The notes beneath the pieces were generated by a model. It searched no databases and had not been told where the DNA came from. It saw only the letters and a list, made by a program, of their open reading frames with translations. The position numbers were made by a program, and so were the translations under genes. Below are positions 49,448 to 60,931 of a DNA stretch of 64,000 nucleotides, in pieces. The stretch is taken from NCBI GenBank assembly GCA_019914995.1, contig CM034135.1, forward strand, positions 1,304,501 through 1,368,500, given 5' to 3'. This DNA comes from Acanthochlamys bracteata (taxonomy: Eukaryota > Streptophyta > Magnoliopsida > Pandanales > Velloziaceae). How positions within the stretch are numbered: the stretch's first letter is position 1; each line of letters opens with the position of its first letter.

Positions 49448-49960
49448 GGTTGGAAGAATAAGACTTTGCCGGAGGTAATGTAATCGCTATTGCAGCGTGG
49501 TGTTTCGATTCGGGTTTTTAGTACAGATTTTGAATTAAAAAAATGGAGCCGAGACTCGAGAGTGTTGATGCCGTTTATTTATGTTTGCAAATGAGACCAG
49601 CAATCTGAACCTTCAGAAATATAAGGGTCAATTCGGCATTTTTATGAAACAGGGACACCGAATTCTTGCATATGTGACAAATTATTTGCTGAGTGGAGGT
49701 AGTGCCCGTGCTTTTACATAAAAGTCCTTATGTGAAGAATATTTGCAGAGTCGGACCCCCATAAACTATTCCTGCACCAATAACCTCTGCCGAAGTGCCG
49801 ATAATACATATATGCTTTTTAACAATAACAGAGGTCTTTTATATCAAACTAAACATTCATTCAAGCAAACAACAGAAATACTAGGGAAAAGAGTTCTCCA
49901 TTAACTAAAGTTCAACATGTCCCATCAACTGAAAATATAGGGGAAAGAATGGCAATGAAC
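49448..49960. promoter_or_regulatory. Promoter of epsilon-COP and 3' UTR of PAC1
   Basis: About 510 bases separate the epsilon-COP start from the stop codon of the minus-strand proteasome gene, which is transcribed toward the former's neighbour. The side near 49960 should be the proteasome 3' UTR and the side near 49448 the epsilon-COP leader. No additional gene was seen. Confidence 0.5.
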
Positions 49961-50713
49961 TCAAGAATCCTCGGCAGCTGGTTGACTCACTCCAGACTTC
50001 ACAAGCAACTTGGTCAGCTTATCTGGTGTGCAAACCTCGTACTTCACTTCTCCGGAGGGTGTCAAGAAGACCTCCGCGAGCTCTAGCTTCTCCGAGGTAA
50101 GACTTGTGCTGTCCATCGTCTTGCTCAATACCTTGAGAGCAAGTTGAACTCCTTCCTCTCTTGTTATTGCATCCTTGTAGTCCTGCTTCAGCATTGATTG
50201 TGCGGCTTGGTTGTTTGCCCCTATAGCTGCAGCTTTCCACCCACTGTAGTTCCCGCTTGGATCACTCATAAAGAGTTGGAAGCCAAAGTTCTTGTCCCAT
50301 CCCGCAAAGAGGAAAGAGACACCAAATGGGCGAAGCCCACCAAACTGGGTGTAGCCCTGCTTAGTATCACAAAGGGACTGCACGAGCTGCTCAACAGGCA
50401 TAGGCTCCTGGTAGGCAAAAGTATACCTTTGCGCCTGGACACGTGCAGTGTTGATAAGAATGTTGGCATCAGACATGATACCAGCAACAGCACATGCCAG
50501 GTGATCATCAATCTTGTACATCTTCTCAGTTGACCTGGAAGTCTGTAGGAGCTTAGAAGTAACTTTCTTCTCTCCTATGAGGACAACCCCGTCGTTTGCA
50601 AGGATGCCGATGGCTGATCCAGCATTTCCAATGGCCTCCATTGCATACTCAACCTGGTACAGTCGGCCCTCAGGGGAGAAGATTGTGGTTCGGCTGTCAT
50701 ATCGGCGGGACAT
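49961..50713 (-). CDS. PAC1: 20S proteasome subunit alpha type-4 (PAC1)
   Basis: The coding region is uninterrupted, 250 residues from the ATG at 50711-50713. The N-terminus [20 protein letters not shown] carries the alpha-type signature helix, and the following [17 protein letters not shown] is diagnostic for alpha subunits. Further conserved blocks are [31 protein letters not shown] and [18 protein letters not shown]. The protein sits in the outer heptameric ring of the 20S core and forms the gate; it is not catalytic. The length matches plant alpha-4. The leader is spliced, with an acceptor 12 bases upstream of the start codon. Confidence 0.97.
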   Translation of the reverse strand: MSRRYDSRTTIFSPEGRLYQVEYAMEAIGNAGSAIGILANDGVVLIGEKKVTSKLLQTSRSTEKMYKIDDHLACAVAGIMSDANILINTARVQAQRYTFAYQEPMPVEQLVQSLCDTKQGYTQFGGLRPFGVSFLFAGWDKNFGFQLFMSDPSGNYSGWKAAAIGANNQAAQSMLKQDYKDAITREEGVQLALKVLSKTMDSTSLTSEKLELAEVFLTPSGEVKYEVCTPDKLTKLLVKSGVSQPAAEDS

Positions 50714-50725
50714 CTTCGAATATCA

Positions 50726-52503
50726 CTGCAACATGTATTGAGAAGATGAATATGCATTCCTGAATAACTGAGCTGTATAAAAGCCATACAGAAGAGAACA
50801 TTCGAAACAAAATGGACAAAACCCTCCATGCAAGGGGGAAAAATAAAAGAAAATGAAAAAGACATAGTATAAGCCAGAAATTATTTGACAACATTATCGA
50901 ACTGAATGGTACCTAATAGACATACATCACATACTGAATGGTACCTACAATTATGTTTGGTATTCCGTTAACTTTAGGAAAAGTCACCTTCAGAAGTGAA
51001 ATTTCTTGTAGCTCTGAACCTTGCAGTAATCAAGAAGGAAGTCTTGACCAAGATGGAAATCTCGAACTTGGGTATGACGAAATTTGGTAATGAGCAAACA
51101 CATATGACTAATTAAAGTAGTTGGCAAGAAGAAAGATTATCTGTACTCATGTCTATTCGCAGCCATTCACAGGCACATCATAGCAATGAGAAGAGACCAA
51201 AAGACAGCAATTAACATCCGTCAAAGTTAATTGTCAAACTAGTCAAGATTAGTTTTTGGAGGTCAGCAATGGCGTTTGATTGATACTAGTGGCCCAGCAG
51301 ATGCTAAGGGTTCTCAGGGGAACTCCTGTGTTGCTTGATGGCAGCAGCTGCTTAAAAATGAATAACAATGGCTAGTGTATTGTCTGAATGAAACTTGTAT
51401 AGAAATTATGCTACAGTAGATGAACATAGTTGGTGCTTTATGTTCGGCCATGATTAACTATGCTGGTTAACACTCATCACTAGAAACAATCGGCACACTG
51501 ACAGTAAGAAACCTAAATTGCGTCTTATTGGTAACTATCACTGATTGACAAGATAACCATCGTCAGATGGCTTGAACATAAAAATCTAGTCAAAGCAATA
51601 TCTTTCAGTGAGGCCATACAAATCAATCTCTCAAAAGTTGCAATTGAAGTCGGCTCAGGCTTTCACCCGCACTGAAAACCTAAGATGAATCCTTTACTAC
51701 GCTTTCTTACCTGAGCTTCTCCACCATATATGTCGACACCCAGTCAAATGATTTTCTCACACATCCTCATCTATTTTCCAGACTAATTTTACTGCATTTG
51801 AATGTAAGTATGTAACTGTCACAGTTCTTCTTCAGTTATTCCTCCCTATAGGTCCATAATCTATCAGAATATCTTGTATCTACTACATTCGTCACACTGA
51901 TAATTAGCCCAAATTCTTCTCCAAAAAAGCAACTAATTTTAGTATTAGTCTCCTTCAATTCTCGCTTAATTTTACCTACACATTTTACACAATACTATAA
52001 ATGATCTGCCCCGACTATCTTACTTCTATACTTGCTCAGATTCCTAACTCAACAATAAAGTTAGAAATTTAAGCGACTGTTTAACCTAATTTCACATTCA
52101 GTTGGAAATTCTTCATATGGGATTAACAGTCTGTTGCAGAAGATACACAAAAAACCAGTAACCTAAAGCATGATTCCATGACCCAGAAGCAAACATCACT
52201 AGACAAAACAAGTAATAGATCAAACTAGAAAGTCTAGGTCTTTCAAAAAAATGCATCAAAGCTTACATCAAATTAAAGCCATAGTTTCACACAAAACCTT
52301 ATTAAAGCGTACTTGTCATAGTTTTAGAACCTTAACAGTCAGTTTCAAGAACAAATTCACTTCAAAATCTAACGAAAAATTAAAATATATACAGTAATTC
52401 GAAGGTAACAAACCATCAATCAATTCTTAGAAAATCTTTAAACATCACTAACTTCAAATTAACCAATATCGAGAGATAGAGAAGTCGAGAGAGAGAGAGA
52501 CAC
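50726..52503 (-). other. Leader intron of the PAC1 gene
   Basis: On the minus strand the leader exon (above about 52504) ends CACCAG before a GTGTCTCTC donor at 52502-52503. A TGCAG acceptor at 50726-50727 sits just before the start codon. The 1.78-kb intron is T-rich on the coding strand and has no coding potential I can recognise. Long first leader introns in plant housekeeping genes often raise expression; that role is inferred here. Confidence 0.65.
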
Positions 52504-52721
52504 CTGGTGCTTCCTTGTTGCTGGAGATTGCCGGAGATGGATTGATTGACAAGAAAGGATGGCACAGGTATTGTTCTTATAACCAAAATTGGGCTATGCG
52601 CTTTAGCAAGATTAGATATTGGGCTGTTTTGGGCTTTAAATTGAGTCAATTCGGCTTCGTTAATATTGGGCTTGCGAACAAAAACAAGTAAACTATTATC
52701 CAGCGTAATGTCGTAATACAA

Positions 52722-52932
52722 GAGTGCCTTCTTTTTTGCACACCAAAATCATTTCTCTCTACTAAAGAAATTATTTTAAATTTAACTTTTATTATAAAAA
52801 AATACAAAAATCACTTCAACTTATTTTTTAATTAAAAAAATACATCACTTTCAACAACATTATTTCTAATAACTTACTTCTAAAAACTCACCTCCAAAAA
52901 AAATTACTTTCAAAATAAAAAAAATGCAACCT
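52722..52932. mobile_element. MITE-like element, copy 3 of 3
   Basis: A block of about 211 bases begins GAGTGCCTTCTTTTTTGCAC and ends AAAAAAAATGCAACCT. The interior repeats the same series of AT-rich words as the copies at 44842 and 45982. The terminal repeats are more diverged than in copy 1. Confidence 0.6.
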
Positions 52933-53001
52933 AAATTTTCTTCAAACTTCCAGTGTCCTTATTTTTATAAATGTTATTTGGAGCTGGAAGCTACAGATTA
53001 G

Positions 53002-53191
53002 TGCGTGTTTGGAATTATTTTTATTATATATTAAAAATAAATTATATGTTTTATTTAAAAACATAATAATAATAAGATAAAATTTTTATATTTATAAATT
53101 TTTAAATAAATTCTATAAAAAATTATTAAAAAATTATTAAAAATATAAAATATAGAATGTTTGAGATACTGTTAAATAAAATGTCAAAACG
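53002..53191. repeat. Possible second-type MITE-like element
   Basis: An AT-rich block of about 190 bases begins TGCGTGTTTGGAATTATTTT, and its right end on the reverse strand begins GCGTTTTGACATTTTATTT. The ends are imperfectly inverted. It resembles the block at 18902-19088. Confidence 0.35.
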
Positions 53192-53542
53192 CTTCCAAAA
53201 ATTCTAGTGCGTAAAAAGTTGGCTGGAATGGGCCCATTTAGGCCCAAACTGTGAAATCACTGACTGAAACAGTGAGATCAATCACATCTTCTTCTACAAT
53301 TTTACTGCAAAAAGATTTTCTAAACTTTTTGCTGCATTCTGTACTTAAACTCTTCAACAACAATCAAACAGTCTACTGAAAAGAAAAAGGAAACTCGTAA
53401 CAGCAACAACAACGAGGAACAAAAACAAATAGTAACAACTAAGTTTCAAAGCTTCTCCTAGTAAGGGTAAACATTGACCACCTTTCACTTAACTCTAGTT
53501 CATTGAAAAACCACCTACAGTTTTTACATAGCATTTCAAGTT

Positions 53543-54871
53543 TCAACCACTGAAGCCCTGAAACGAGAGTGCCGACTGGTCAAGCAGTCCGATCGCCGGC
53601 GTGGCAAGGTGTGGCTCAAAAGCAAGCCCTCGTAGACCGGCACCAACATTAGCATGAATTAAAGGGCACCGCGGAGTCCACCTCCATTGTTTGTATTGGA
53701 AGTCGAATAACAAAACTTCCGGTGAACCGTTGATCGTTACGGCGATAAGATTTCCGTGCCCAGCGCATTCAAAGCCTCGTCCGTTTTCGACTTCGGTGAA
53801 CCTTATGTGGACTTCAGGCGGCATCCGCTCAACTTCGCCCCACACACGGCCGCAAGGCTGCAGAGCCCACACGCGCACGCTGCGGGGAACGCTCAGCCGT
53901 GTTTTCTCCACTGCAGCTACCAGCACTGCACGCCCCCCGCATTCAACAAGACTCGGCGACCGAAGAAACCTTCGCATTGGCGCCTGAATCTTTCGCCACT
54001 CGTTGCTTCTGGCGACGTCGTACTCAAGAATACTGAACGGACTATAGCTCAGACAGTAGAACTTCCCCACGGCGGAGGCGAACACCATGCGGCCGGACTC
54101 AAGATTACAGAGCCGTGGCAGAGCGCTCACCGTTGCCCAAGGGGAGAAGAACCCTGTTGATCCATTGATAGTGAACACTTCTGCAGTTAAATTCTTGACT
54201 GCGAATGGAGAGATGAGATCGTCCCCGGCAATTACACCAGTGATTGATGTCGGCCCAATAGCGAGGCCAACTGAAGGACAAAGCCTCGGACGTGGAGATG
54301 AAGGCAATGGTGTCGTTAGTCTTGATAAAGGGTTGCATAGAACAAGTGTCTTCTGTCCTGGGTCATCGGTGATCCAGCAAACAAGCCCGCCGGAAGAAGC
54401 TGCCGGTGTGAAGCCTGCAGGAACCATTCTTTCGAACGACAGCCGGTACCTTATATAATGCTCAACAAGTTACATACGACGTACACTGGACAAGAAGAAG
54501 AGGACCGAAAGAAGAACAAGAGAAGTTTGTAGCTTAGGAATTTACCAGCGATCATGGTTGGTGTCGAGGAGGAAGCCGTCAGGCGGCGAAGAACGGGGTC
54601 GAGAATGAGATATAACAAGCGGGCGTGGGGAAGCTGGGAAGAAAATAAACCACGGAAGGCGGGGAGAAAGACGCAGGCGGAGATCAAGGAACGCGCCGGA
54701 GAACAAAAGCGTGTACCAACGGCGGCAGACGGAACGAGCTCGTAAGAATGCCGGAGGAGGAAGGAACGCGAGAACACGGTCCACCAACGGCTGCGGTAAC
54801 CTTCGCCATATTCTTGGGTCCATTTCTACATCCATGATCAATGCATCAGTAGGTCTGCTGATGCTTGCCAT
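53543..54871 (-). CDS. UFO: UNUSUAL FLORAL ORGANS (UFO/FIM) F-box protein
   Basis: Two exons (54546-54871 and 53543-54449) join to 1233 bases, 410 residues. The protein is the substrate- and LEAFY-binding subunit of an SCF ubiquitin ligase that specifies petals and stamens and inflorescence form. An F-box lies at about residues 18-60 (DPRIWRRLPQPLVDRVLAFL, then VCRRWYTLLFS). The C-terminal kelch-like region contains hallmark UFO blocks: VAGDDLISP-type AGDDLISPFAVKNLTAEVF, SLPRLCNLESG-type residues, QAPMRRFLRSPSLVECGGR and VAAVEKTRLSVP, ending LDQSALSFQGFSG. The 96-base intron at 54450-54545 contains in-frame stops and must be removed. Arabidopsis UFO and Antirrhinum FIM are intronless as I recall. 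The frame is otherwise intact. Confidence 0.93.
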
Positions 54872-56222
54872 TGCCGCATAACTTAGAAATGCGCGTGTAT
54901 ATATAGAAGAAGTGAATTACCGATTAGGGCTGTTGGAGTTTCTTTTTTCTTTTTTTAGATTTGGAGTTCGCAACATGTGCTGTGGAAGTGAGACGTAGAA
55001 TTTTTTTAAAAAATAGGTTAAAATTAGAGTTTAATTTTTATATTTTAATCATTTTAAAGTAGATTAAAATTACAATTCAGTTTTTATATTTTAATTCTAT
55101 TTGAAGGTTTATGTATAGTGATACTACTGAAATGAAGTTCTAAATTTTCTGTAACACTAGAATGTATAAATTATTCGAAATTCTAATTTTGACAAAATAA
55201 AATAAAATTTTGAATATTTGAAATAGGTACTTAGTTTACACTCAAACTTCACTTTAAAATCTTAACACTTAATTTCAACTCACTTAGAATACTATTTTTT
55301 AGGAACTCCATTTACAGCCTTATAGTTCTATTTTTTTTTTTGAGGAACTGGCAATGGCAGAGATCTGTTGCTGCAGGTGGTGGAGGAACAGATGGAGACT
55401 GTTTGATGGGTTTTCTTCTTTGGTGAAGAGTCATGTTGCTTCAACAAGTCCTCATAGTTACTATATATGCTAAATGTATGCTTCTGTCTGATCAATTGAT
55501 GATGCATCCAAAAAAAAAAAAAAAAATCTCAGCAGAAGCAGAAGCTGAAAACAGAGAAGCAAGATAGATTGGATTGCTTTTGCTTGAAGTTGGCAATGAA
55601 ATGGATGTGATTCATCGTTGTTAGTTCCCTCAGTTGCAGTACTTTGGAGTTATAGCTGTTCAGGAACTACTTGCAAAGGTCAACCCTCCTCTCATGTCTC
55701 TCAACTCTTTATTTCATTGCATCTGCAATAAATTTAAATTAACTTGAAAACATAATCTGAGAAAGCTTTGATAAATACATACTGCTTAAAAGAATTTAGC
55801 GACCAAACTTTTAACTATAGTTAGTTAGTAGCGACCAATTTTGGTTGAACTGTAACACTATCTGTCTTCAAACCCCAAGAGAACAGAATACTTAAAATTT
55901 AAACTTATACTTAAAAAATAAAATAAAATAATATTTTGGTATAAAATATATAAAATATTGGTATAAAATTTTCCTAGATTTAGAAGATATATATGTTAAT
56001 TATATATGAAGTCTCCTACTGTTACATATATATAGAAATTAATAAGAAGAACAACCGAGTTAAAAATCCTCGCTCTAGATTATTGCATACCATATTAGTT
56101 TTATCTTCTTCTTCTTCTTTTAAACCCTAGCTATAGCAAGTTAAGATAGCAAATTTTGTAATGATTTTTATCTTGTAGTTATAGCTAGCAAGCCATAGCA
56201 AGAACTAATACATGCGCCAATA
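54872..56222. promoter_or_regulatory. UFO upstream region and spacer
   Basis: This is 1.35 kb between the divergent UFO and the unrecognised plus-strand gene. It contains a run of about 18 A at 55510-55527 and AT-rich sequence at 55000-55340 and 55900-56030. UFO expression depends on long upstream sequence in Arabidopsis, but I see no site I can name with confidence. Confidence 0.4.
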
Positions 56223-57342
56223 ATGATGAACAAGGACAAGCAGCAACAGCAGTACCGTTCAACAAGGTACCAGGAAAATTCTCCTACTAGAATTTCGAAT
56301 TCATTGTCGTCGTGGAATTGTGGAAATCCTAGCAAGATCAAGAAGAACAGTATGAATTATAGTATTGCACCAAAAACAATCCTTGAGAAATCTCCTTCAT
56401 TTATTCGTCGTACCCAAAAGATTTTTCGATTTGATCATCAACTTGAGGTAATATTGCAGAAATTTTCCTGTAAAGTTTTTTTGGTTTTTTTTTTCTTTCA
56501 ATTGTTTTATGGTTTGACATTGATTGATTAAATTCTAGTTTTATTTAAAGATATGCACGATGAAGATTTTTTGGCAGGCTTGTTCTTCATTAGGTAACGG
56601 AAATTTGGTAGGGTTTTCAAGTATCAAAGAACAAGCCAGTAAAGCTCTCAAGGTAATTAACAAGAACAATAATGTGCATTATTTATTATTATTATTATTA
56701 TTGGGTTCAATTTCTATTATATAGAGTTTTTGTTAATCAGAAATTTTCTTTAGTTTTGTAATGGTGCGGAAAGAGAATTCATTAATCAACAAATCAACAA
56801 GAACTTCCATGGCAAATCTCTCAAGGTGATTAATTTCTTTTTCAGGAAGAATTTCTTCATAAATTTTTATAAAATCTTTTTACCCGATATATGCGTGTCA
56901 TTTAAATCATGTAATTTTCTTTTTCAGGAAGATGCTGCTTCAATTACCTTGAGAACATTGCGTTTGCTGAACATCAACTCAGAAAAAAACGCCGAAGAAC
57001 AAGCTAACAAACAAAGAGTGAAGGCCATTTTTTATGAAGCTTTGAAGGCAAGACTACTATATATTCTTCTTTCTTCTTTAAAATTTGATCATAATTATAT
57101 TGCGAAATGTTCTACAATTTCATTATGAATAATAATACTTCTAGTGTTTTTAGATTTGCATGGGTTCTTGGAATGAAGGAGGTTGTCTGCTGGACATCAG
57201 AGATGCATCAAACACTGAAGTAGCAATGGCAGCTATTGCAATGGATGCAGAAATCAGAAAGCACGTACGTAAAAGATCGTTGACGAACAAGAAAAGATTG
57301 CCAGTGTTCGAGCAGATATGTAATTCACGCAACACAGAGTAG
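56223..57342 (+). CDS. Unrecognised plant protein, five exons, next to UFO
   Basis: Exons 56223-56447, 56578-56652, 56754-56825, 56928-57047 and 57154-57342 join to 681 bases, 226 residues. Every exon is a multiple of three. I do not recognise the family. The first 50 residues are rich in Asn, Gln and Ser (DKQQQQYRSTRYQENSPTRI), probably disordered. The rest is helical and charged: SFIRRTQKIFRFDHQLEACS, SSIKEQASKALKFCNGAERE, DAASITLRTLRLLNINSEKN and a basic stretch near the end (RKHVRKRSLTNKKRLPVFEQ). No signal peptide or membrane segment is seen. The fourth intron appears to use a GC donor (AAG|GCAAGA), since no GT site gives an open join. The open frame across four splices supports a real gene, but transcription is unproven. 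Confidence 0.6.
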
Positions 57343-57956
57343 TTCGTTGTTTCAGCATGGTTTTTGGTTTCTCAAAAACCATGAAAGAAACAATTGAGGA
57401 TAGCTTCTTCAACACTAGATTTATTCTTGGTATGCAGTCATAGTTACTTGGTCGAGTATCTTCGAAATTTTCTGTCACAAATGATAGCTATAATCTATTG
57501 TATGTAATAATGCTTTACATTTTCACTTCCCCATCACATTGGGAAGCCATTTGAAAGTAATCCTTAGAAAAGATCGTCTTTTTTTTTCTCCCATAAAACT
57601 GAAGTTTGTGCAAATATTACAAAACTTTGGTAGAGTAAATGCTAGGCAAAGGCCATCCTATTAATGCAGGATGTTGGCACTCCTTCCCAACCATCTCCAC
57701 TGGAGCAAAATATTTGAGCATACAAGCCATCACGGGATGATTTACCTGGTGTGATTTACCTGGTGTGATCTGTGTGTACTCTACACCTGCAGTGAAGACA
57801 CAGATGAACAGTCTATCCTTGCTTGCCAAAATCCTTGAGATTAACTTCAGCGAATTTGGTGCCTCTGATAATGTGGCAACCGATGCAAGAATGAGTCTCT
57901 ACTGTCAGATCATATGAGATATCTTGTCTACAGAGGTCAACCCTGAGGGTTCTGGC
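57343..57956. other. Convergent 3' region with a possible coding fragment and short tandem repeat
   Basis: This lies between the unrecognised gene and the ERG stop codon. On the minus strand 57617-57880 stays open for 88 codons and includes SEAPNSLKLISRILASKDRL and MLKYFAPVEMVGKE. This could be a gene remnant; I cannot place it. A 14-base unit (GATTTACCTGGTGT) is repeated twice at 57739-57766. Confidence 0.35.
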
Positions 57957-60931
57957 TCAAGCATTCTTCTTTCGAGCAACTCTAACTTTAAGAATAAGGT
58001 GCACTTCTCTTTTGAAAATGGATCTCAGCTCTTCATTGGCTTCGATACCTATTCTCCTGAAAATACAAAAACGCCGAAAGAAGAATGCTTCCTTTAATCT
58101 ATCTAAATTAAAAATGAAATGTCTAGGACATGCGAAACTACTGTTAATAGTAAACAAGAGAGAGGACAAAATCAAATGAATTCATGTCAACTAGGCTATA
58201 ACCAAGGTGGCCATGACAGTCATCACCTCTGCTCTGAGCATAACTCTCAAGGCAGAAATAATGAATTAGAAAAACCCAACCTATCACATGGAAGAAATGA
58301 AAGAGGAATACCCAATCTTAGAACCATTCTTTCCAACAAGAATTTGGCGATGACTTGGTTTTGGAGTGATAAAATGCTGCTCTATTCTAAGAGATCCATC
58401 CCTCAGCTCTTTCCAATCCATCAAGCGATGATCAATAACATAAGGAATTTCCTGAAAATAACATTGAAAGCTAATTATAACTCCCAAAAGCAACAGTGAA
58501 TATTAGCAACACTCACGTATACCTGATGAATATGATCCAGCATCTTTTCTCGAACAACCTCCAATGCTATGTTTTTCATGGTTTCCTCAGATATAGCAGT
58601 TGGATCTTCATCCCATGGCCTCTTAACTGCCTATGAAAAAATCAATGACAGGAGAAGAAACTATGAGAACAGTCCGAACATAAACAAATATACATCTTAC
58701 ATGAAAAGATAAAAGAGGAACCAGACTAGAAAAGATTGGTGATAAAAATGATCATCCAGTTCCATCCATGCTGACCATCAGTAGAATTCACTTTTTGATA
58801 GTGCTTTCAAAGTAACAACAATCATTTCATGAAAATTGGAACTTGCTCCAAGTGCTAGTGGAAATTGGCAATCAAACTAACCCTAACTGGAAGTTCAAAG
58901 TAAGAGTCTTCCCCTCTGACATTCAACTGTGAATTTACAAATAGCTGAGATACACACCGATGGTTGCCTATTTAATCTGGTATATATCAAAACGTAGTTG
59001 ATTCACAAGTTATAACTAAAACAAATTGAATTAACATATGTAGATAGAAAAAGTAAAATCAAACAAACCACCCATGAAATTTAAAAGAAAAGATCAAGAA
59101 AACAAAATAAAAATAAGAAAATACCTGGCTCATGAGGTACTGAACCAAGTCTTTAACTCCTGAACCCTTCAAACCAGATATCATGAAGTACCTGGAAAGA
59201 GACTAAGAAATTAAGAAAATTGAAGGTAAGAAAATTGAAGGAACAAATATATAGAACCATAAAGAGAACATAGGATGACCTATCATATCCTGGAAGCTCT
59301 TCAAATTCCTTGGCAACCTTTAACAAGTCTTTTTTATCCTCTACCAGGTCAACCTTATTCATGCATAACACCCTTTTCTGTGTTGGGTGAACTTGTGCTC
59401 CAAGACGTGTAATTAACTTAGCCACACGATCATCCCCCCTGTACAAATGGATTGATAAGTAGCAGACTTATTTATGACCATGCTAAAGTAATGAAAGCAC
59501 CCAACTTTTATGCCAGGTACTATCGATGCTTATCAATATATAGCAATTGCTGTGATCATAACGAACCAGCAAGCAGCATATAAGAAAATAAGCAAATATC
59601 TTAATGCATATCTTTCAAGAGTAAAAGTACCTAAGACAATGCATGATTAGGAATACAGGACGCAACGGATACTATATACTACATCTTTGTCAATATGTGT
59701 CAATTTCTATGAAAACTTCTACGAAAGAAGATACAACAAGAATGTAGACCATCATGCACCCCTTACTGACTTCTCTTGGAAACTCCATGAATAGGTTGCA
59801 TAAAATTTAATTAAAAGAAAAAGAACAAAAATTTGTTGTATTTCAATTAGTAGATGACATAAAGAACCTCTTGAAGGAAGGAGGAACTAGCTGAAGCAAA
59901 GATGCAAGTAAGATGAAAATTACTTGTTAATATGTCGATGGACATCGAATATAACTATGAGAAGGTCATAGAGATCAAGGGAACTCCAAGCACTTTCCAC
60001 GCGGACTCTGACGTCAGTTCTATAAGGATATCCATGATGCCCAATCATCAATCCTGGAGTATCAAAAAAGCACTGTGGAGAGCTTCAGTAACAAATTTTA
60101 ACTTGCAAATCAATGAAACTGAATACACTTTTTTAGCTACATACTTTCAGCAAATAAATAACAAAAAGCACAATCAATCTTATGAAAAAAGGAAAAAAAA
60201 GATCTTTTTAAATTCTTTTTATAGTAATTAAGGTAGAAAAATCAGGAGACAACTTACTATCTGAGTATTCTCTTTCGTCATGACTCCTAGGACTTCATGC
60301 GTAGTTGTATTAGTTTTCCGTGAGACAGCAGCAACTTTCGTCCCAACCTACACATATAAACACGAAAAAATTATTTTCACAAAACAACATTATTGAAGCA
60401 TGAGCAGTACACATTGAAGCATTAGATTCAATCGACCGACCGACCGACCATGAAATTGGTGAGCGATGATTTTCCAGCATTGGGCGCCCCAATAATTCCA
60501 ACAGACAGAGACATCTGGTCTTCTTCCTTCACAGGAAGCCCAGCTGCAGCTTCTTCTACATCATCAGGCGGTAACAACGCCGCCTCAAGCAAAGCCCTCG
60601 CAAGCTTCGCCGCTCTCTCCTTCTCCTCTACATCATCACCATCAACTCGTTCTTCTTCTTCTTCAGCCGGAGCCTTTGATGAAATGCCGAAAAGAACTTT
60701 ATCTGCCTTAAAACGGATCGAAGCGTCCCAGATGGGACGAGCAGCGGTAGACGAGGAAGAAGAAGAGGGAGGGAGAGAGAAGTCAGAGCTATCGAAGTCC
60801 GCGGGGTCAGTAGGTTCCACTGCATCGTCGGGATGAGGCTCGGCCGAGAAGAGGCGACGAGAGAGAGAGGAGGAGAACCGCGGCGGAGCAGCAGCGGAGG
60901 TGAGTAAGCGGGCCAGCCTCAAAATTTTCAT
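57957..60931 (-). CDS. ERG: Era-type GTPase of the ERG family, organellar
   Basis: Eight exons on the minus strand join to 1296 bases, 431 residues: 60449-60931, 60258-60347, 59924-60072, 59280-59438, 59125-59191, 58523-58630, 58312-58451 and 57957-58056. The Arg/Ala/Ser-rich start MKILRLARLLTSAAAPPRFS indicates mitochondrial targeting. An acidic low-complexity region follows. G1 is GAPNAGKS at about residues 148-155, the switch is RKTNTTTHEV, G3 is DTPG at 195-198, and G4 NKVD lies in exon 4. A C-terminal KH domain carries ILVKNGSK-type GKNGSKIGRIGIEANEEL. Era GTPases chaperone small-subunit rRNA assembly; plant ERG is needed for seed development. All nucleotide-binding motifs are present. 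It is adjacent to UFO and SUF4-like sequence, as in Arabidopsis. Confidence 0.94.
60433..60450. repeat. Four-copy CGAC tetranucleotide at the ERG intron 1 donor
   Basis: CGAC is repeated four times on the plus strand, so the first intron of ERG begins GTCGGTCGGTCGGTCG on the coding strand. The donor that keeps the frame (ATG|GTCGGT) is the first of several GT sites in the run. Confidence 0.7.

Larger units (their letters stand above)
52504..53542. other. PAC1 promoter side and intergenic repeats
   Basis: The PAC1 leader exon and promoter lie near 52504-52680. The inverted-repeat element at 52722-52932 follows, then another at about 53002-53191. From about 53330 to 53542 is the probable 3' UTR of the minus-strand UFO gene. 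No gene was found. Confidence 0.5.

Noticed and set aside
53756-54160. Plus-strand open frame of 134 codons inside UFO
   Set aside because: It is antisense to the well-conserved UFO exon 2 and has no family motif; it is a shadow of GC-rich codon use.
55510-55527. Run of about 18 A as evidence of a retroposed gene
   Set aside because: No coding homology precedes the run on either side and no flanking duplication was seen, so it is treated as a simple homopolymer.
56683-56701. ATT trinucleotide run that might mark a tandem array
   Set aside because: A short simple repeat within an intron of the unrecognised gene; no larger array and no CRISPR-like spacing anywhere in the window.
60450-60836. 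Plus-strand 128-codon serine-rich frame
   Set aside because: It lies antisense to ERG exon 1, where acidic low-complexity codons read as serine and alanine on the other strand.
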